A DNA stretch of 64,000 nucleotides from Serripes groenlandicus (taxonomy: Eukaryota > Mollusca > Bivalvia > Cardiida > Cardiidae): assembly GCA_031761405.1 (NCBI GenBank), contig JASEVX010000003.1, positions 117,306,051-117,370,050 of the forward strand, read 5' to 3'. This document shows positions 1 to 9,700 of the stretch, in pieces. The notes beneath the pieces are model-generated. The model made no database searches. It was not told where the DNA came from and was given only the letters and a program-made list of their open reading frames with translations. Numbering within the stretch: position 1 is the stretch's first letter; every line of letters begins with the position of its first letter. The position numbers were made by a program, and so were the translations under genes.

Positions 1-58
1 AGGATTTTTTTGAGATTTTGCAACAAAGATGTTGACCGTTAAAAAAGGATTTAAGAAC

Positions 59-276
59 AATTACCCTTTCCCACCTGTAGATGCATTTTAACACATCTGC
101 AGCAGATGATATTTTTGAAAATATTATAAAAAAACATCTCCTTTTGCCACAAGGGTTTTATCTCTGGCAAGTAGTTTACATTTACTTTAATTTATTGATA
201 TACTGTATTCCATATTTTTGCCTAGATGTTTTCAAAGTTGTCTGCAGCAGATTTGTTGTATGTGGGAAAGGGTTAA
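59..276 (-). mobile_element. TTAA foldback MITE, old subfamily
   Basis: Starts TTACCCTTTCCCACCTGTAGA and ends TGTGGGAAAGGGTTAA with CTGCAGCAGA near both ends. The inner hairpin is reduced to AAACATCTCCTTTTGCCACAA. Represents the diverged subfamily, with CCACCTGTAGATGC at its start. Confidence 0.8.
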
Positions 277-737
277 GATTACATAATTATGCCTTTTATC
301 TAGAGCTCTGTTTTGCTGAATAAATATGTACTCACAATAACTGTTTGCGATCTCAATAGCTATGCCTTCCTATTAAGAAATAGGGGTTATATCTCTTTGT
401 TAAAATATATATATATATAAATGTAGGTTGATCTCTAAGGCTAACCATTCTACGTGTGGCTCTTATTTTAATTTGAAACGCACACAATTACATCTTTTGT
501 GAAAGGACAAGCCAACTTAGATTAAGTTTTCAGTGAAAGTATAGAAAACTCTTCAAATAATAAATTAATATGTATTTAGAATGATTGTTTGTCGACCAAT
601 CCATTGAATAATTAGACCATTTCTGATGAATAATTTAAGAACAGGTAATTTATCTAGGAGATAGTATTTATAATCATTCTGTAATAATAATAACCTGAGG
701 ATACAGCTAATTGTTTTCATTTGTACCAAAAAAAAGG
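277..737. other. Non-coding, AT-rich stretch
   Basis: Contains a short (AT)n run near 407-420 and a sequence near 470-535 (TTTGAAACGCACACAATTACA) that recurs near 6960-7000. No coding exon or structured element recognised; presumably intron of the TRPM2-like gene. Confidence 0.5.
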
Positions 738-967
738 TTAAGTCTTTACCTCATACGACAATTCTGCAGCAGACGACTTTGAACATATTTTGTCAAATAA
801 TGGAAAATCTCTATAATTGAATGGATAACCTATGACTTAAAATGGAAAACATTGTGACAAAAGGAGAAATTGCACGTTTTGTACAATTTCTTCTTTTGTT
901 ACTATGTTTTCAAAAAGCCGTCTGCTGCAGAGGCGTCAGAAAGCGTCTATATGAGGGAAAGGGTTAA
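738..967 (+). mobile_element. TTAA foldback MITE, young subfamily
   Basis: Begins TTAAGTCTTTACCTCATACGA and ends TATGAGGGAAAGGGTTAA. Contains CTGCAGCAGACGACTTTGAA, ATTGAATGGATAACCTATGA and the inner hairpin GAGAAATTGCACGTTTTG. A fragment of another copy follows at 1040-1090. Confidence 0.85.
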
Positions 968-1332
968 GTCTTGCACATGCCAGGTGGATACTTTGATCAT
1001 TATCATCAGGAGATATGAACTGATTTTAACTCTTTACCACAGACATTTGAAAACATTGTGGCAAAAGGAGAAATTGCTCTCAATGAACTAAATAAATTAC
1101 AAAATTGTTGACTAGATGTTTTCAAAGTTGTCTCAATTGCCGTTTAAATTTGTTGAACGTTGGAAGTCTATCGGAATATTCACTGTGTTTATGCAGCAGG
1201 TGTATTGAACTACCCCTTTAACAATGTAATATATCCCTGTGTCATATAGTTATGATTCACAAATTTACCTTTTTCACACTTTTTACGTAATGATTATCAA
1301 AATATGACCTGTTTCAATTTGGGTATTACCGG

Positions 1333-1556
1333 TAACCCTTTCCCACATATAGGCGCTTTCTGACGGCTTTCTGACACCTCTGCAGCAGACGACTTTTAAA
1401 ATCAGTCTGGCAAAAGGAGAATATGCTCATGAGTAATTTCTCCTTTTGCTACAATGATTTCAACAGTTAATCATTCATTTATAGAAGTTTCCCATAACTT
1501 TGCCTATATGTTTTCAAAGTCGTCTGATGCAGATTTGTTGTATGTGGGAAAGTGGG
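1333..1556 (-). mobile_element. TTAA foldback MITE, old subfamily
   Basis: Starts TAACCCTTTCCCACATATAGG, ends GTATGTGGGAAAGTGGGG; the end repeats are decayed and the inner hairpin arms no longer pair fully. Confidence 0.75.
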
Positions 1557-1713
1557 GTTTTTAATGCATCTTCATACAGTGAAGAGTCATACGAGACTGT
1601 GAGACTGTGCATGAACGCCTTCACTCCATCTACATGTAATTTAGTCCTTGACTCATCTTTTGGAGAGAGAAAACTAGAACTGTAGCCCCTTTAGTTTTTA
1701 CCACAATTTACCT

Positions 1714-1919
1714 TTAACCCTTTCCCTCATATAGACGCTTTCTGAGGCCTCTGCAGCAGATGGCTTTTTGAAAACATAGTGACAAAAGAAGAAATTGCTC
1801 AAAATGAGCAATTTCTCCTTTTGACACAATGTTTTCCACTTTTTGTCATATGTTATCCATTGAAGTATAGAGATATTTTAATCGTCTGCTGCAGAATTGT
1901 CGTATGAGGGAAGGGTTAA
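1714..1919 (-). mobile_element. TTAA foldback MITE, young subfamily
   Basis: TTAACCCTTTCCCTCATATAG start and GAGGGAAGGGTTAA end with intact TTAA on both sides. The inner hairpin GAGAAATTGCTC is seen as GAAATTGCTCAAAATGAGCA. It is inserted in a dispersed repeat whose right part (AAATCGCTAGACGTGGCTCA, about 1950) recurs near 53650. Confidence 0.9.
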
Positions 1920-2040
1920 TAATCCTGTTATGAAGAGTCATTTACGCCACAAATCGCTAGACGTGGCTCATTCATATTTACATGACTTTTTGCTACTTTA
2001 TTATTAATCTGCATCAACTTAATATTTCCTAATAATTCCT

Positions 2041-2240
2041 TTCCCTGAAATAGATGATCTATCCTTTCCCTGAAATAGATGATCTATTCTTTCCCTGAAA
2101 TAGATGATCTATTCTTTCCCTGAAATAGATGATCTATCCTTTCACTGAAATAGATGATCTATCCTTTCCCTGAAATAGATGATCTATCCTTTCCCTGAAA
2201 TAGATGATCTATTCTTTCCCTGAAATAGATGATCTATTCT
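2041..2240 (+). repeat. 25-bp minisatellite, eight units
   Basis: Eight consecutive 25-bp units of TTCCCTGAAATAGATGATCT plus ATYCT, starting at 2041, 2066, 2091 and so on. Each unit contains the 13-bp inverted repeat ATAGAT-G-ATCTAT. Variation between units is one or two bases (TTCCC/TTCAC, ATCC/ATTC). Confidence 0.95.
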
Positions 2241-2244
2241 GATC

Positions 2245-3216
2245 ACTATCGGTCTGTCGTCTGTCCGTCTTTATCTTTAAGCTTTAAACATAATCTCCTT
2301 CATAAACCACCGGACCAATTTCAACCAAACTTCACAGGAATGTTCCTTTGGTGGTTTTCTTTCAAAATTGTTCAAATATTTAAATTCCATGGAGAACTTT
2401 GGTGCAATTAAAGACCACCTTTGAACAAAGACCATTGTTGCTGTGTTCCAATAGGTGATCTTTTCACACAGCTTCACACACTGTACTTTCACAGTTGAAG
2501 ACTATTAACCCTTTTCAACATACAATAAATCTGCAGCAGACAAATCTTCCCTGAATGTATCTGGCCCATTTCCATATAATTTCGTAGAAATGTTCCTTGG
2601 TCCACCTTCTATCAGATTCCTTTAAACCATGTTGATTGGTTAAAAATGTGGCCGTCAGGGGTTGGGGCTGTTTTGTCTTACATGGCTATGGTGAAAATGA
2701 TAAAATCTTCTAAAGCAAAAGTATTTCGCCGATTTCAAATGATTTTGTAAAAATATTGCTTGGGTTACCGACCCTCAATCAGATTCCTTCAAGCCATGTT
2801 GATTGGTTGAAAAACGTGGCCACCAGGGGGTAAGGCTGTTTTGCATTATATGGTGAAAACTTTAAAAATCTTCACCTGAAAGTACATGGCCACCAGGGAC
2901 TGGTGCTGTTTTACCCTTTATGCCTAGAATATAAGATTTAGAAAATGATTTCCTAAGAAACTAAAGGCCTTATTTTGAAATGCTATAACTAGTTCATAAT
3001 GGTAAACATTTCTTTGGTGACCTTCTAAGTAATATTAATTTGACAAAAGACTGGGTGGTGTGTTATTGCACTTTGTGGCATTGGAGCTATTTCGGTCCTC
3101 TTGGACCTCTTGTATTAGCTTACCTGACCGTAAAATGAGTTATTGTGGTTGACTTGACAAATCACATTGCATTAATCAGTTGAGCAATGCAGGGCCATTA
3201 TCGCCCCTCTTGTTTT
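2245..3216 (+). repeat. Tandem-monomer element (CCATGTTGATTGGTT family), decayed
   Basis: Diverged repeats of a monomer containing CAAGCCATGTTGATTGGTTG, AAAACGTGGCCACCAGGGG and GCTGTTTTGCATTATATGG. A terminal hairpin AGGGCCATTATCGCCCCT is followed by CTTGTTTTAG (about 3191-3220). The same monomers recur at 33400-33860. It also includes a fragment of the AAAGACCACC-type MITE at 2408-2490. No coding capacity seen. Confidence 0.65.
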
Positions 3217-3426
3217 AGTTTTCATTATTTTCCAAACACAACATAACATTTTTCCATTCCATTCACTTACAAATCAAACTTTCTTTCATTTACCCTACCA
3301 CAAACAATGGGAGTTTTGCACTTTGTCAAATATATTTTGTGCTTTTGAAAATTTGATATATCCATACAAAAATATCAACCATTCCTTAAACTGTTTTGAT
3401 TCTAAATTGAGATAATTTCTGATTTA

Positions 3427-3542
3427 TTAAACCTCTCCCACATATGACATACACGAACAACAAATCTGTAGCAGACGATTTTGAAAATATCTATAAAAAA
3501 AAATTGAAAAATTTGTATTAATGAAAGTATAGCGAATTTAGT
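3427..3542 (+). mobile_element. TTAA foldback MITE, partial
   Basis: Left half only: AAACCTCTCCCACATATGACA with AATCTGTAGCAGACGA, ending against the intact copy at 3543. Confidence 0.6.
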
Positions 3543-3772
3543 TTAACCCTTTCCCTCATACGACAATTCTGCAGCAGACGACTTTGAACGTATTTTGTTA
3601 AAACATAGAAAATCTCCATAATTGAATGGATAACCTATGACAAAAAGTGGAAAACATTGTGGCTAAAGGAGAAATTGCACGTTTTGTGCAATTTCTTCTT
3701 TTGTCACTATGTTTTCAAAAAGCCGTCTGCTGCAGAGGCGTCAGAAAGCGTCTATATGAGGGAAAGGGTTAA
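3543..3772 (+). mobile_element. TTAA foldback MITE, young subfamily, intact
   Basis: Complete copy with TTAA on both sides: TTAACCCTTTCCCTCATACG to TATGAGGGAAAGGGTTAA. Near-identical to copies at 21766, 41724 and 51762. A second, decayed copy shares its right TTAA and runs to about 3890. Confidence 0.95.
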
Positions 3773-4241
3773 AACATCGTGGCAAAAGGAGATACTGCTT
3801 ACTATGAGCCATTCCTCCTATAGTCACAATGTTTTCAAAAGTCATCTGCTGCAGATGTGTCAAAATGCCTCTGTAAAACCATAACAGTTTAGCCAATTAA
3901 ATGATTTTGAGGTGTTGTACAAATTAATCTTCAGTCATTTGCAGCAGATGACTATGGAAACATCTAGACAATGATATAGAAATTCTCTATAAGTGAAAGT
4001 ATCAGTGATGAAAATATTTGTAAACATTTTAAAAAGGCATCTGCAATATGACAATTTGCTCATAATGAGCTATTTCTTCTTTTGCTGTAATGTTTTCAAT
4101 TCTTAAGTTTATCATACTCCCATTTATAGATATTTTCTTTAATTTGCCTGAATGTTTAAAGTGGTTTACTGTACTTTTGATGTATATGTGAAAGGGTTAC
4201 GAAAACTATCAAGTTAATGTATTAATTCTTCATTATTCCAG

Positions 4242-4496
4242 GTTGCCATGACGTCTTCTAGTACCTTGAAAACGAAACTTCAGAGTTACATCACGGACAC
4301 ATGGAATGTTGTGGATTTGATAACAATTGGTCTATTCATAATCGGAACCATTCTGCGTTTTATTCCAGACCCCGACACATTTGAAGTAGCAAGACTTTTC
4401 CTTGCTCTGAATTTTTTCACATTTTTCCTGCGTCTGCTTCACATTTTCTCTGTACACAAAGAACTTGGTCCAAAGCTTGTCATGATCGGAAGAATG
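4242..4496 (+). CDS. TRPM2: TRPM2-like channel, exon encoding S3-S4 (first exon in window)
   Basis: The exon follows a TTATTCCAG acceptor and ends at ATG|GTAAGT; 255 nt, 85 codons, phase 0 at both ends. It encodes a pre-S3 segment (ITDTWNVVDLITIGLFIIG), then the S4 region (ALNFFTFFLRLLHIFSV) and the S4-S5 linker (HKELGPKLVMIGRM). The RLLHIFSVHKELGPK stretch matches the TRPM-family S4/linker, where vertebrate TRPM2 has RLMHIFTISKTLGPK. The protein forms a tetrameric Ca2+-permeable cation channel; TRPM2 members are gated by ADP-ribose and Ca2+. The Met at 4248 is internal, not a start: the acceptor sits 6 nt upstream, and the N-terminal homology domains and S1-S2 must lie before the window. A foldback MITE begins 28 nt after the donor. 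Confidence 0.95.
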
Positions 4497-4524
4497 GTAA
4501 GTATTATTTCTCCGCATTTATTTT

Positions 4525-4755
4525 TTAACCCTTTCCCTCATACAACAATTCTACAGCAGACAACTTTGAACATATTTCGTCAAAAATAGAAAATCTCTAT
4601 AATTGAATGGATAACCTATGACTAAAATATGGAAACATTGTGGCAAAAGGAGAAATTGCTCGTTTTGAGCAATTTCTTCTTTTGTCACTATGTTTTCAAA
4701 AAAGCTGTCTGCTGCAGAGGCGTCATAAAGCGTCTATATGAGGAAAAGGGTTTAA
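4525..4755 (+). mobile_element. TTAA foldback MITE, young subfamily, beside an exon donor
   Basis: Complete copy, TTAACCCTTTCCCTCATACA to GAGGAAAAGGGTTTAA. It starts 28 nt after the donor of the S3-S4 exon of the TRPM2-like gene. Confidence 0.93.
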
Positions 4756-5217
4756 TGAGTGATCTCCCTGATATAATTATATTTGATGCCTCTGCAGCAG
4801 ATGACAAAATTCTTACTATGTATTCAACTCTTCGTAAATGATTGATTACAATTCTTTTAATATTTCATATTTTTCTCAGATGTGTTAATTTTTAAGCAGA
4901 TCACTGTTCAGAATTAAAGGTTTCATGTTCAAGTTAGATATAGAATGTTGAGTCTCCCCTATGAATTAATGAAATCTTTCCTATGTGCAGACATTTTTTT
5001 TTACGCTTCTGCAGCGGACAACTTTTGAAAAAGATCTGGTGACAGCTAGGAGACATGATAGCTCATAATGATCAAGATCTGCTTTTATTACAATGTGTAC
5101 CACTCCATCCAATAAATATACTTTCCTTTACAAATACTTTCCATATTTTTGCCGAGATCATGTATTTCCCCCTCAGATAGTTGCAAAACAGAAAACTCTA
5201 GAACTATATTATATAAA

Positions 5218-5689
5218 CAGAGAACTGGAGAAGAGGATGTGAAAAGGTCTTTTCCCCACAATAGTTCTCTTATTACTCAACCAAATCCTATGTTGTGGGG
5301 CCGAGCCCCGGTAGCTCAGTCGGTAGCGACGCGGGCTGTCCATCCAACTTTCTTTCCGAGGATTGACAAAAGTCAACGCGACATGCATCATTCCTCTTCC
5401 ACCAATGGGCTAAGTCTATGTGGAAAAGCAGCCAGTTGCTTGGGAAGATTGTTGTGTGAAGTTCTGGTGTGAGAAAACCAGAAAATGCATGAGTAGGTGA
5501 ACTGGCCGCCGTGATATAACTGAGAAATTGTTAAAAACGGCGTTAAACCCCAATCAATCAACCTATGTTGTGAGTACTCAAAAGAATCATCTCAATGAGA
5601 CGATTCTTTTGAGTTCTCACAACATATGGTGGTTTGGATGTCAAATAAGGATTTTAGAACATGATAAATGCCCCTTATCTAGAGCTCTG
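5218..5689 (+). mobile_element. Palindromic MITE (TAGATAAGGGG ends), split by a SINE
   Basis: Left half 5218-5297, right half 5562-5689 ending CCCCTTATCTAGAGCTCTG. The centre is a long hairpin, TACTCAAAAGAATCATCTC against GAGACGATTCTTTTGAGT. The whole 40686-40879 copy shows the unbroken structure. The tRNA-type SINE at 5298-5561 sits inside, flanked by an 11-bp duplication. Confidence 0.85.
5298..5561 (+). mobile_element. tRNA-derived SINE, type A, with target-site duplication
   Basis: The head GCCCCGGTAGCTCAGTCGGT has an A-box like a tRNA gene; the B-box is missing here but present in the copies at 43804 and 54362. Body contains CCAATGGGCTAAGTCTATGT and GGTGAACTGGCCGCCGTGAT; the tail is GGCGTTAAACCCCAATCAAT. 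Both sides carry CCTATGTTGTG (5287-5297 and 5562-5572), the insertion duplication. Confidence 0.93.
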
Positions 5690-5713
5690 TATAAAACTAT
5701 ACATTAATTTCAG

Positions 5714-5888
5714 GTGCAAGATTTGATGTACTTTGTGTTAATACTCATGGTTTTTGTCGTGTCCTATGCCATAGCTTCCCATTCCATATTGTTTCCTAAT
5801 TCCCCTCTCAACTGGAAAACAATTAACCAAGTGATGAGACGCTCATACTGGAACATCTATGGTGAACTGTTTCTAGAGGAGATTGAAG
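5714..5888 (+). CDS. TRPM2: TRPM2-like channel, exon encoding S5 and pore loop
   Basis: Acceptor TTAATTTCAG, donor GAAG|GTAGGT; 175 nt, entering in phase 0 and leaving with one nucleotide of a split Gly codon. It encodes VQDLMYFVLILMVFVVSYAI (S5), an extracellular stretch, the pore helix (RRSYWNIYG) and the start of the selectivity filter (GELFLEEIEG). In vertebrate TRPM2 the corresponding motif is FGQIPGYIDG. The acidic ELFLEEIE sequence therefore differs strongly from vertebrate TRPM2. Position and phase join it to the S3-S4 exon upstream and the S6 exon downstream. Assignment to TRPM is secure; the effect on ion selectivity is inference. Confidence 0.95.
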
Positions 5889-6001
5889 GTAGGTCAATTC
5901 TGTGCTCAAGATAAGGATAAGCTTTTAACAAGTTTTTGTAAGTGATATTTGAACACATTGGCAAATATGAGAAAAATCTCCATGAATTGAGAGTTTAATT
6001 G

Positions 6002-6248
6002 TTAATCCTTTCCCACCTATAGATGCATTTTGACACATTTGCAGCAGACAACTTTTGAAAACAATGTGACCAAAAGGAGAAATTGCTTAAAACGAGCAAT
6101 TTCTCGTTTTGCCACAATGTTTTCAATTTATTGCAGTTTTATACCTACAATTATAGAGATTTTCCATATCTTAAAGTGACATGTTTTTTTTCAAAAAGCT
6201 GTCTGCTTCAGAGGCGTCAGAAAGCGTCTACATGAGGGAAAGGGTTAA
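6002..6248 (-). mobile_element. TTAA foldback MITE
   Basis: TTAATCCTTTCCCACCTATAG to CATGAGGGAAAGGGTTAA. It looks like a chimera: the left half is of the old subfamily and the right half of the young one. The inner hairpin is intact (GAGAAATTGCTT/CGAGCAATTTCTC). Confidence 0.85.
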
Positions 6249-6699
6249 AGTCACAAGTGTATGAGTTCAGAAGTTGTGCTCTCTGACCAGCAATTTTAGT
6301 AAATTTATATCCCTTTTTATGACAAAATTAGGGTCTGTCCTTCTATCTGTGTGTCTGGTCAATCATTTGTCCATCCATATGGCTAAGTTTACAATTTCCA
6401 TTAACCCATTATAGATGCTTTCTGACGCCTCTGCAGCATAGTAACAAAAGAAGAAATTTTTGAGGAATTTATTAAAAAAAAAACACTGCAGTAAAATGAA
6501 AAATTAGCTAATTCTTTGAAAGAGTAGGTGAAAAAGCCATGGCTGACCTTTGTGGTTTATAATGATACTGACAAATTAACCTTTCCCACAAACGCATTTG
6601 ATGCAGCTTCTTCTGACAACTATCGTAAACATTGTTCCAAAAGATGTCACAATGTTTTCAACTCCATTCCATTGTAGTGTTTCAAATTTTTGCTGTATT

Positions 6700-7170
6700 T
6701 AGCACGTCTGTTTTTCGAAGAAAAGAGTCAGGCTTATAATTGCGATACCCTTTGCGTCATCACAAAACTTTAACCTTACCTTTTACCTAAAAAACCAATC
6801 AGTATTTTCAAATGAAACGTGGTTCACATGTTCCTAGGAACAATATGCATGTCTATACCAAGTCATATACCTCTGCCTTGATTCATTATTCGGTAATGCC
6901 TCTTTTTGACTTAGAAAAAAACAGATGAGCGTTGGCATGTGCTTGCAGCTCTCTTATTCTAATTTGAAACACACAAATTAGATCAATTCTGATAGGCCAA
7001 GCCAAATTAGTTTTAGTTTACTGTGAAAGTAAAGAAAATTCTTCAAAATAAAATTGAGCATGTCTACAGCATGTTTATACTAATTAAGTCATATACCTAT
7101 GCCTTGATTCATCATTCAGTAATTAATTATTCAGTAATTAATTATTCAGTAATTAATTATTCAAATGCCT
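6700..7170 (+). repeat. Dispersed repeat with TTCCTAGGAACAATATGCAT
   Basis: Shares ACTTTAACCTTA, CACATGTTCCTAGGAACAAT and ATGCATGTCTATACCAAGTC with copies at 16895-17100 and 22010-22180, and in reverse near 34130-34270. TTCCTAGGAA is itself a palindrome. A 22-bp unit ending CAGTAATTAATTATT is repeated three times at 7115-7165. Confidence 0.75.
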
Positions 7171-7314
7171 CTTTTTGACTTAGAAATGAACAGAAGAGCG
7201 TTGGAGTTCGCTATGCGACTCTCTTGTTACTTAAATGATAACAAAGTCATCTGCTGCAGATTTGGGGAATGTGAGAAAAGGTGTTTATGTTATTTTTTAA
7301 TTATCTACTTCAAG

Positions 7315-7471
7315 GTGAAGTTGACTGCACCTTCGACGAGGCCCTGTGGATTAATGGAACCTTTCCCCGATGTCCGAGTGACATTGGTAGATACGCGGTG
7401 CCGATCCTGATGGGCGTGTACATGTTACTGGCCAATGTTCTCCTTCTTAACCTTCTGATTGCCATGTTCAG
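7315..7471 (+). CDS. TRPM2: TRPM2-like channel, exon encoding outer pore and S6
   Basis: Acceptor CTACTTCAAG, donor TTCAG|GTAAGT; 157 nt, completing the split Gly codon and ending with two nucleotides of the next codon. It encodes a short turret (EVDCTFDEALWINGTFPRCP) and S6 (YMLLANVLLLNLLIAMF). The turret has two cysteines flanking an N-glycosylation sequon (NGT), an arrangement like the paired outer-pore cysteines of TRPM channels. The link from filter to S6 is about 20 residues shorter than in human TRPM2. LLLNLLIAMF is the conserved S6 end of TRPM channels. The next exon, expected to hold the TRP helix, is not found between here and the assembly gap. Confidence 0.95.
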
Positions 7472-7479
7472 GTAAGTTT

Positions 7480-8530
7480 TGGTCCTTTTCAATACAAAGT
7501 TCCGATAACTTAGGTATTTATCTCCCTAATGTTTGCAAACGCTTTGTGATATACTCTTTACATGCTTACCATATTTGCCTATTTCATTCTCCATCAAGGG
7601 AGGTAAATATTGTAGATATTGAAAATATGTACCTGGCCTCAATCGCCTATTTCCAAATTTGACCTCTGAAATAAATTTTATCATTTGTTTGACATTATTT
7701 TTTTTTCAATTCATTTCAAATTTATTCTGCAAATTCAGCATTTACATGCCTTTGGCCAGTATAAATTATAACAGTGAACAAATATTGCAAAAGAAAAAAG
7801 AAAACATACAAACAATATTTACGTACAGACATTTTAATAATTCATTTCATGATCATATATTACATCCTGGTATAATGTTAACTGGCAGTATCTCATGTTG
7901 TAAAAGCATTCAGTATTTTTTCATTACGAAGATTAAATGCATCTCGTAGATACTTGGCAATTTCAAATATCATTTTATGCTGATTAGAAGACAGCATATT
8001 GACATAAAATTGAACATTCGGCCATGGTAATTTTCCATATAATTAGTTTGTAGAGAAGAATAAAAGGGACAGCAAAGTACAAAATGATATTCCAATTCCA
8101 CTTGGTTACTATTAATAAGGAAGTGATGTAGTTCTGATTACGAGGCCACTCCAATGGAATGAAGATATATTTAAGATATACATACACTTCAATACGGGAC
8201 TACTTTTAACCACATTACACAAACAGAAACCAATTCACAACCCATAATTTCGAGAACATTCATGAATGACTTCCGTGGTATGAATTTAGTTTAAGAGATA
8301 AGACAAAAATGTTTGATTGGGTTCCTTTTTTTGTTAGTACAGTTGAATCCATTTAATTGCAATTGGAATATTTCCAAAAAAATGATTATTTGCAAAGTTT
8401 GCTGAAAGAAAAAATTATTTATCATAATGTCATGGTTATAGGTTATGTATGACTGAATTACTGGTATGAACTGGTATTTTGACACATCTTATGTATGACT
8501 GAATTACTGGTATAAACTGGTATTTTGACA
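7480..8530. other. TRPM2-like intron, no recognised element
   Basis: AT-rich intron DNA after the S6 exon. I searched for the expected TRP-helix coding pattern (WKFQR-like) in all frames and did not find it. A 47-bp direct repeat with TATGTATGACTGAATTACTG occurs at about 8444 and 8489. Confidence 0.5.
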
Positions 8531-8615
8531 CGTCTGCAGATAACATTTGATTACATTGTGGCAAAGGGGAACATTCATGATTAGAAATTTCACCTTATGC
8601 CAGAATGTTTATATT

Positions 8616-8815
8616 NNNNNNNNNNNNNNNNNNNNNNNNNNNNNNNNNNNNNNNNNNNNNNNNNNNNNNNNNNNNNNNNNNNNNNNNNNNNNNNNNNNNN
8701 NNNNNNNNNNNNNNNNNNNNNNNNNNNNNNNNNNNNNNNNNNNNNNNNNNNNNNNNNNNNNNNNNNNNNNNNNNNNNNNNNNNNNNNNNNNNNNNNNNNN
8801 NNNNNNNNNNNNNNN
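8616..8815. other. Assembly gap (200 N)
   Basis: A run of 200 Ns, a typical scaffold-gap placeholder, so true length is unknown. It interrupts the TRPM2-like gene between S6 and the coiled coil. The left flank (8530-8615) is a decayed foldback MITE and the right flank is exon sequence. The missing TRP-helix exon probably lies here. Confidence 0.98.
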
Positions 8816-8838
8816 CCTAGAAGAGGAGAGAAACAAAG
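8816..8838 (+). CDS. TRPM2: TRPM2-like channel, 3' end of a coiled-coil exon cut by the assembly gap
   Basis: Only the last 23 nt before a donor (AAAG|GTAGGG) are visible after the run of Ns. They read LEEERNK plus one extra nucleotide. The next downstream exon (15325) starts with the two nucleotides that complete this codon, giving LEEERNK-E-KERLKQRKETEK without a break in frame. The joined sequence is charged and helix-like, as expected for the C-terminal coiled coil between the TRP helix and NUDT9H domain of TRPM2. The rest of the exon, and probably the TRP-helix exon, are in the gap. The call rests on phase agreement and composition, not on length. Confidence 0.6.
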
Positions 8839-8887
8839 GTAGGGCATGATTCTGGTTAATTTTTCATATTTGTATCCATTTTCTTGA

Positions 8888-9080
8888 TACAGTGAAGGTC
8901 ATGGTGGTCTGGTGGTTAAAGTTTCAGCCTGGAGAGTGGGATACCAGGGTTGGATCCTTTGTCATGTCATACCAAATACTTTGAAAACTGGTAGAAGGGG
9001 CTTCCCGCATTGGAGCTCAGGATTTGGGGATAGCATTACCACTGATGCACTGGTGTCAGGATTAGCTGACCTTATTTTAC
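8888..9080 (+). mobile_element. Decayed tRNA-headed SINE
   Basis: GGTGGTCTGGTGGTTAAAG resembles a tRNA A-box region and GGTTGGATCC a decayed B-box, followed by CTGGTGTCAGGATTAGCTGA, which resembles the body of the type B SINE at 17590. Too divergent and unfolded to be a tRNA gene. Confidence 0.6.
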
Positions 9081-9309
9081 CTTTTGCAGAGGTTCATATA
9101 CAGGCTTTCTGACTTCTCTGCAGCAGACGTCTTTTTGAAAACATAGTGACAAAAGAAGAAATTGCTCAAAACGAGCAATTTCTCCTTTTGCCACAATGTA
9201 TTTCACTTTTAGTCATAGGTTATCCATTCAATTATTGAGATTTTCTATATTTTGACAAAATAAGTTCAAAGTCGTCTGCTGCAGAATTGTTGTATGAGGA
9301 AAGGGTTAA
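9080..9309 (-). mobile_element. TTAA foldback MITE, young subfamily with decayed left end
   Basis: The left end lacks CCCTTTCCC; the right end GTATGAGGAAAGGGTTAA is intact. The inner hairpin GAAATTGCTCAAAACGAGCA is perfect. Confidence 0.85.
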
Positions 9310-9700
9310 GGAGGTGTATACAGCTCTTTTCCACAAAATATCTCTCTTATCATCCAACCAAAGTTTGGTTGGATGATAAGAGATTTTTTGTGGAAAAGAG
9401 CTGTATACACCCCCTTATCTGGACCTCTGCAAAAGGAAACAGTCACTGTATGTCGTAAATTGATATATCCAAAACAGGTAAATTTTGATGAGAAAAAGCT
9501 TTCGCCACATATTTTCGCAAATCATGAAAAAAATTCCCAAGTTTAAAATAATGTTCGCATTTGGCGAATGTGGCGAATGACAGCGCTTGCCCTGCAAACC
9601 CTATGATGAGACGATTCTTTTGAGTATCTACAACATAGGGTTATTCGCTCAAAAAAGGATTTTAGAACATGCAAAATGCCCCTTATCTAGAGCTTTGCTT
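9310..9700 (+). mobile_element. Palindromic MITE (TAGATAAGGGG family), rearranged copy
   Basis: Contains a near-perfect hairpin at 9313-9412 whose arms read GGTGTATACAGCTCTTTTCC and the reverse complement, meeting at CCAACCAAAGTTTGGTTGG. This is followed by CCCCTTATCTGGACCTCTG, then unrelated DNA, then a second right end (AGACGATTCTTTTGAGTATC ... CCCCTTATCTAGAGCTTTG) at 9605-9697. Confidence 0.75.

Noticed and set aside
59..276. TTAACCC/GGGTTAA ends look like telomere-type repeats
   Set aside because: The motif occurs once per element end, never as a tandem run, and is explained by the TTAA target plus CCCTTTCCC terminal repeat.
5306..5345. tRNA gene on the plus strand
   Set aside because: Only the A-box half is tRNA-like and it runs into a SINE body with a CAATCAATC tail; same for 30130-30210, 44040-44095 and 54560-54640.
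8547..8849. Open frames spanning the assembly gap
   Set aside because: They consist almost wholly of N and have no informational value; only the 23 nt before the donor at 8838 are used.
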